Shown piece after piece: positions 4,601 to 6,504 of a stretch of 6,504 bases of DNA (the first letter of the stretch is position 1; each line of letters begins with the position of its first letter). The position numbers and the translations under genes were made by a program. Below the pieces are notes generated by a model. The model was not told the origin of the DNA. It ran no database searches and worked only from the letters and a program-made list of their open reading frames with translations. Source of the DNA: CAZCWX01 sp964502465 (GTDB lineage: Bacteria; Desulfobacterota; Binatia; Bin18); NCBI GenBank assembly GCA_964502465.1, contig CAZCWX010000459.1:1-6504 (forward strand), read 5' to 3'.

Positions 4601-6504
4601 GAGGAAGCGCAGCAGGCATATAAAGCGGCAGCCCAGCAGTATGTGCAGGTCAAGGTCGAAGGAGAACGGCGCAAACACGCTGCGAAGGAGGCACGCACCC
4701 AAGCCTCCAGTATTCAGCAGGCTGCGCGGAATGCCGGAGCACAAGAGTATGCTGCTGATCTCTGGCAGCAGGGCGAGAGCCGGTGGAGTGAGGCCGAACA
4801 GGAGGAACAGAGTGGGCACTATGGGCAAGCAGCGGCGCAGTATGAGGCGGCTCGACAGGCGTATGCGGCGGCGCATACAGAAGCAGTTGCAGCGCGGCGC
4901 CGTCATGAGCAGGCAATAACGTCGAAAGAGAACGCAGCGGGAGCACGGCAAGAGGCGGTTGCCGCGCAGGCCGAAGAGTACGCGCGAGAACGCTTTCAGC
5001 AGGCACATACGGTGTACGCCCAAGGGGAGACCCACCTGCAAGACATCCGCTGGGGAGAAGCAGCAGAGGCGTTCGCACGAGCGCACCCTCTCTTCACCCA
5101 AGCACGACAAGCGGCGCAAAAAGCGAAGACCCAGGCTCGTCAAGCTGCCGAAGCTGCACGTGCACAGGCTATAGCTGCCCAGCAAGCGGCGGCGGGCGGA
5201 GAAAAACAGTTTGCTGATCGATGGGCACAAGCTGTGGGACTCTTTGAGCAGGCGAGTCAATCGCTTGCCACTGAAGACTATAGGGCGGCGCAGACTAGAT
5301 TGACCCAGGCCGCGGCCCAATTCCAGCAAATCGCCGATGCGGTGCAAGAGATTGCCGAGCGCGAAGCGCGGAAAGCTGCAGCAGAGACAGCTCAAGGACA
5401 CGCTGAGCGGTATAGAAAAGAGGCGATTGCGGCAGAGGGAGGGACGCTTGCCCGCGGCATTTTTGCAAGAGCAGAGCAATACGCGCAAGAGGCAACGACA
5501 GCATTTGCGCAGGAAAACTTTACCCAGGCTCAACAGCGGTATGACGCGGCAGCACAGCTATACGAGCAAGCACACCAGCAAGCACGGGCTGAATGGCAGC
5601 GACAAGATCTGCTCGCTGCGCAGCGACGAGCAGCTGAGGAAGCACGACAACAGTTATTCACTGCAAAAGAAGCAGGCACAGTCTTCCACCGCACGGTGGA
5701 GGAACAATGGGCCGAGGCGCAGCGCTGGGAACAACAAGGTGAGGAAGCGTATCGCAGGGAACAGTACGAGGAAGCCCAGCACGCGTACGAGGCTGGGATG
5801 CAGCAGTATGCGCAGGTCAAGAGAGAAGGAGAGCAGCGGCAACAGAAAGCAGAGGGAACTCGGGCACAAGCAGAACGGGCACGCCTAGCAGCAGTGCAGG
5901 AGCAAGCTCAAGAGTATGCCGGTGATTTCTTCCGGCAGGGAGAAATCGCTGAGCAAACAGCTGGGCATGCCCACACAGAGCGACGGTATGCCCAAGCGAC
6001 ACAACAGTATGCCCAGGCGGTTCTGCAGTATGAGAAGGCGCGAGCAACCGCAGAAGAAGGACAACGGCTGCATGAGCAGGCGGTAGCAGGGAAAAAACAG
6101 TCAGAAAAGGCCCAGCAGGGCGCAGTTGGGGCAGAGGCACAACGGTATGTGCCAGAGCTATTCGCTCAAGCCCAGGCTGTGCAGGTGCAAGGTGAGCAAC
6201 ACCTGCAGGCGAAACGCTGGGACGACGCTGCGGAAGCGTTTGCTCAGGCGTGTACATTCTTCGTCCAGGCCCAGCAAGAGGCACAACGAGTCAAAGCGCA
6301 GGCTCGCCAGGCCGCAGCCTCGGCGCGTGCGGAGGCTGCGGCGGCACAGCGGGAAGCGGAAGCAGGAGAGCGAGTATTTCCTGAGCAGTGGAAAACAGGG
6401 CGAGCCACTTTTGCGCAAGCCGACCAGGCTTTGGAAAAAGAGGACTATCGTGCTGCCCAGCCAGGATTTGTGCAGGCGCTCGCGCTCTTCCGCAAGATTC
6501 ACCA
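1622..6504 (+). CDS. Giant Hanks-type Ser/Thr protein kinase with TPR-like repeat tail (3' end outside window)
   Basis: One frame stays open from ATG 1622 to the right edge, at least 1627 residues; no stop is seen. An in-frame TAA at 1607 makes ATG 1622 the first possible start, and later Met18 and Met20 would destroy the P-loop. No clear Shine-Dalgarno site precedes it, so translation may be coupled to the phosphatase. The kinase domain spans residues 1 to about 290: Gly-rich loop GEGGMG (14-19), ATP lysine AVK (Lys37), helix-C Glu56, catalytic HRDIKPGN (140-147), DWG in place of DFG (166-168), GTPKYCSPEQ (189-198), DIYSLG (210-215) and the C-lobe Arg near RRYQ (273-276). All catalytic residues are present, so activity is expected. 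Residues about 295-350 are a charged helical linker. From about 350 onward the protein is Ala/Gln/Glu/Arg-rich and built of TPR-like hairpins arranged in 389-residue super-repeats. No transmembrane or PASTA segment is visible, unlike PrkC/PknB, though the missing C-terminus could hold one. The tail is probably a rod or scaffold that recruits partners (inference). Confidence 0.93.
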   Translation, partial: MIIADQWEIIEPLGEGGMGMVFKVRHYQMEEYILAVKMLSPELMENQALVARFYREGSVMSRFRHDHIVRVFSAGAVYDESLRRHYILMEYIQGKALRDHLKDIRKGERKPFSLAEVIELARQVGEALAHAHNQTPPIIHRDIKPGNIMIENPSKKYPLGRAVLMDWGIAKELKDSDDTQLTGMWMMVGTPKYCSPEQMRPLDAITGSTDIYSLGMVIYEMYTGRQFFADLDTESVVRKVRDDPEENDPHFDQPPPPAFSALIRKAIAKSRSRRYQRVEEFLRDLELCREVDEELTAATIVRPVVVEPEDREGLRRRLEEQQRGLTLELQQEASKVRERATQGGAEEWAKALFQQAVVQEEEGAKRRAERNYPLAQDAYNEAIRLFGQARDEAVAFALRRAEQARGEMMTAKADAERYRAREKARRFYTSGLALENEGSERWEQKRYHQAWEVFTKAKSAFEDARELAAETLRTDAQTAREHVETSREGAVAVGAVEFARPQFETASQHAEEAAAALEREDFTQAQQLYESAAQQYMRALQQARVERERREAIAAQRQAAEDARARLGETKTSGEALRLAVEEQWAEAQQWESRGEEAYRSEQYEQAQQAYEQAIHRYAKAREEGEILQHAAIKARTQAEQARAGAQQAQVQAYANEIFQQGEEAWQRATRSYEEGRYGLTVGQYEAAAHRYQAAQTEAEQARRLHAQAVEQQQQATQAQQTAVTAQVEHYASDLFNQAQAAHGQGEQHLAARRWEEAREAFAQTRALFSQAQQGARRAKKQAQHAAEAAREQALGARREAVTGEQLFPERWTQAVAIVTQATQALTAEDYETAQTGFAQATAEFRQLFEAVREIAERDALKAAAEAAQERVEERRKSAVAVGAQELARSTFEEAEKRAGEADDVCAREQFTQARRLYDAVAQLYDQAQQHARAERERRELLAAQRQVADEARQQLITAKAAGEAFHHAGEEQWAEAQRWQRQGEEAYQGEQYEEAQQAYKAAAQQYVQVKVEGERRKHAAKEARTQASSIQQAARNAGAQEYAADLWQQGESRWSEAEQEEQSGHYGQAAAQYEAARQAYAAAHTEAVAARRRHEQAITSKENAAGARQEAVAAQAEEYARERFQQAHTVYAQGETHLQDIRWGEAAEAFARAHPLFTQARQAAQKAKTQARQAAEAARAQAIAAQQAAAGGEKQFADRWAQAVGLFEQASQSLATEDYRAAQTRLTQAAAQFQQIADAVQEIAEREARKAAAETAQGHAERYRKEAIAAEGGTLARGIFARAEQYAQEATTAFAQENFTQAQQRYDAAAQLYEQAHQQARAEWQRQDLLAAQRRAAEEARQQLFTAKEAGTVFHRTVEEQWAEAQRWEQQGEEAYRREQYEEAQHAYEAGMQQYAQVKREGEQRQQKAEGTRAQAERARLAAVQEQAQEYAGDFFRQGEIAEQTAGHAHTERRYAQATQQYAQAVLQYEKARATAEEGQRLHEQAVAGKKQSEKAQQGAVGAEAQRYVPELFAQAQAVQVQGEQHLQAKRWDDAAEAFAQACTFFVQAQQEAQRVKAQARQAAASARAEAAAAQREAEAGERVFPEQWKTGRATFAQADQALEKEDYRAAQPGFVQALALFRKIH
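2669..3079 (+). repeat. Diverged lead-in of the repeat tail: two TPR-like hairpins
   Basis: Two hairpins with the signature aromatic-x-x-Ala-x-x-x-aromatic-x-x-Ala lie here: NYPLAQDAYNEA (Tyr372, base 2735) and RYHQAWEVFTKA (Tyr447, base 2960). They are 75 residues apart and the next hairpin follows after another 75. Aligning this part with the equivalent part of the next unit requires a five-residue gap, so the strict 1167-bp register begins only near 3080. By position the two hairpins match types D and E of a unit, suggesting a worn partial copy. Confidence 0.7.
3080..4246 (+). repeat. Super-repeat unit 1 (389 residues, 1167 bp, five hairpins)
   Basis: Residues 487-875. The key aromatic residues of hairpins A-E are at bases 3185, 3431, 3653, 3884 and 4112 (Phe522, Tyr604, Tyr678, Trp755, Tyr831). 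Hairpin B contains EEQWAEAQ, hairpin D contains GEQHL followed by RRWEEA, and hairpin E contains EDYETAQ. Each of these landmarks recurs 1167 bases later. Unit edges are set by convenience at the first codon where gap-free alignment begins, so they are arbitrary in phase. Confidence 0.9.
4247..5413 (+). repeat. Super-repeat unit 2 (389 residues, 1167 bp, five hairpins)
   Basis: Residues 876-1264. Hairpin aromatics A-E are at bases 4352, 4598, 4820, 5051 and 5279, each exactly 1167 bases after its partner in unit 1. EEQWAEAQ recurs unchanged from 4532; the D hairpin reads GETHL and RWGEAAEAF; the E hairpin reads EDYRAAQ. No insertion or deletion relative to unit 1 is needed at any landmark checked, although many residues and synonymous codons differ. 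Confidence 0.9.
5414..6504 (+). repeat. Super-repeat unit 3, cut by the right edge
   Basis: Residues 1265-1627. Hairpin aromatics A-E are at bases 5519, 5765, 5987, 6218 and 6446, again exactly 1167 bases after unit 2. EEQWAEAQ recurs from 5699. Hairpin B shares AQRW, QYEEAQ and a QVK-x-EGE end with unit 2 but not with unit 1, suggesting that units 2 and 3 separated later than unit 1. The copy lacks only about 76 bases of a full unit, and hairpin E is already present, so the array may continue to the right. Confidence 0.88.

Noticed and set aside
4391..5533. Long minus-strand frame of 380 codons rich in Leu, Cys, Arg and Ser
   Set aside because: It is antisense to the repeat tail of the kinase gene. 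Its composition is what the complement of Ala/Gln/Glu/Arg codons produces, and it shows no recognisable domain.
3080..6504. CRISPR array or mobile-element array as the cause of the periodicity
   Set aside because: The repeat unit is 1167 bp, in frame, diverged and protein-coding throughout, with no short identical repeats, spacers or terminal inverted repeats.
3080..6504. Assembly duplication artefact
   Set aside because: The three units differ at many residues and synonymous positions, so they are genuine old copies and not a duplicated read segment.

Overview
The window comes from a diderm (Gram-negative-type) bacterium: its left edge is the tail of an outer-membrane beta-barrel protein ending in the usual terminal Phe. 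The lineage cannot be named. Eukaryotic-like signalling genes with DWG-type kinases and very long helical tails are most familiar from planctomycetes, myxobacteria and other large-genome environmental bacteria, but that is only a hint.

Layout, all genes on the + strand. (1) 1-465: C-terminal part of a beta-barrel outer-membrane protein, cut by the left edge. (2) 466-798: about 330 bases without a convincing gene. It holds a 7-bp stem-loop (604-624), a pair of 10-bp direct repeats interleaved with an 8-bp inverted repeat (646-711), a weak promoter candidate and a good Shine-Dalgarno site. (3) 799-1593: a complete PP2C-type Ser/Thr phosphatase with all metal-binding motifs. (4) 1622 to the right edge: one uninterrupted frame of at least 1627 codons. 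It encodes a Hanks-type Ser/Thr protein kinase (residues 1 to about 290) fused to a huge Ala/Gln/Glu/Arg-rich helical tail. It has no stop codon in the window, so it is easily missed by a search for closed ORFs, and many shorter frames on both strands are its shadows.

The main observation is the order in the kinase tail. TPR-like helical hairpins recur every 74-82 residues (17 visible). They are grouped into a higher-order repeat of exactly 389 residues (1167 bp), each unit made of five distinguishable hairpins (A-E here). Nearly three units are seen, preceded by two diverged hairpins that fit positions D and E of an earlier partial unit. The period stays at exactly 1167 bp at every landmark checked although the sequence has diverged clearly.

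The phosphatase and kinase probably form one operon and act as opposing enzymes on Ser/Thr phosphorylation. No transmembrane segment is seen in the visible kinase, so the visible part looks like a cytosolic enzyme on a long helical rod or scaffold. That last function is inference.
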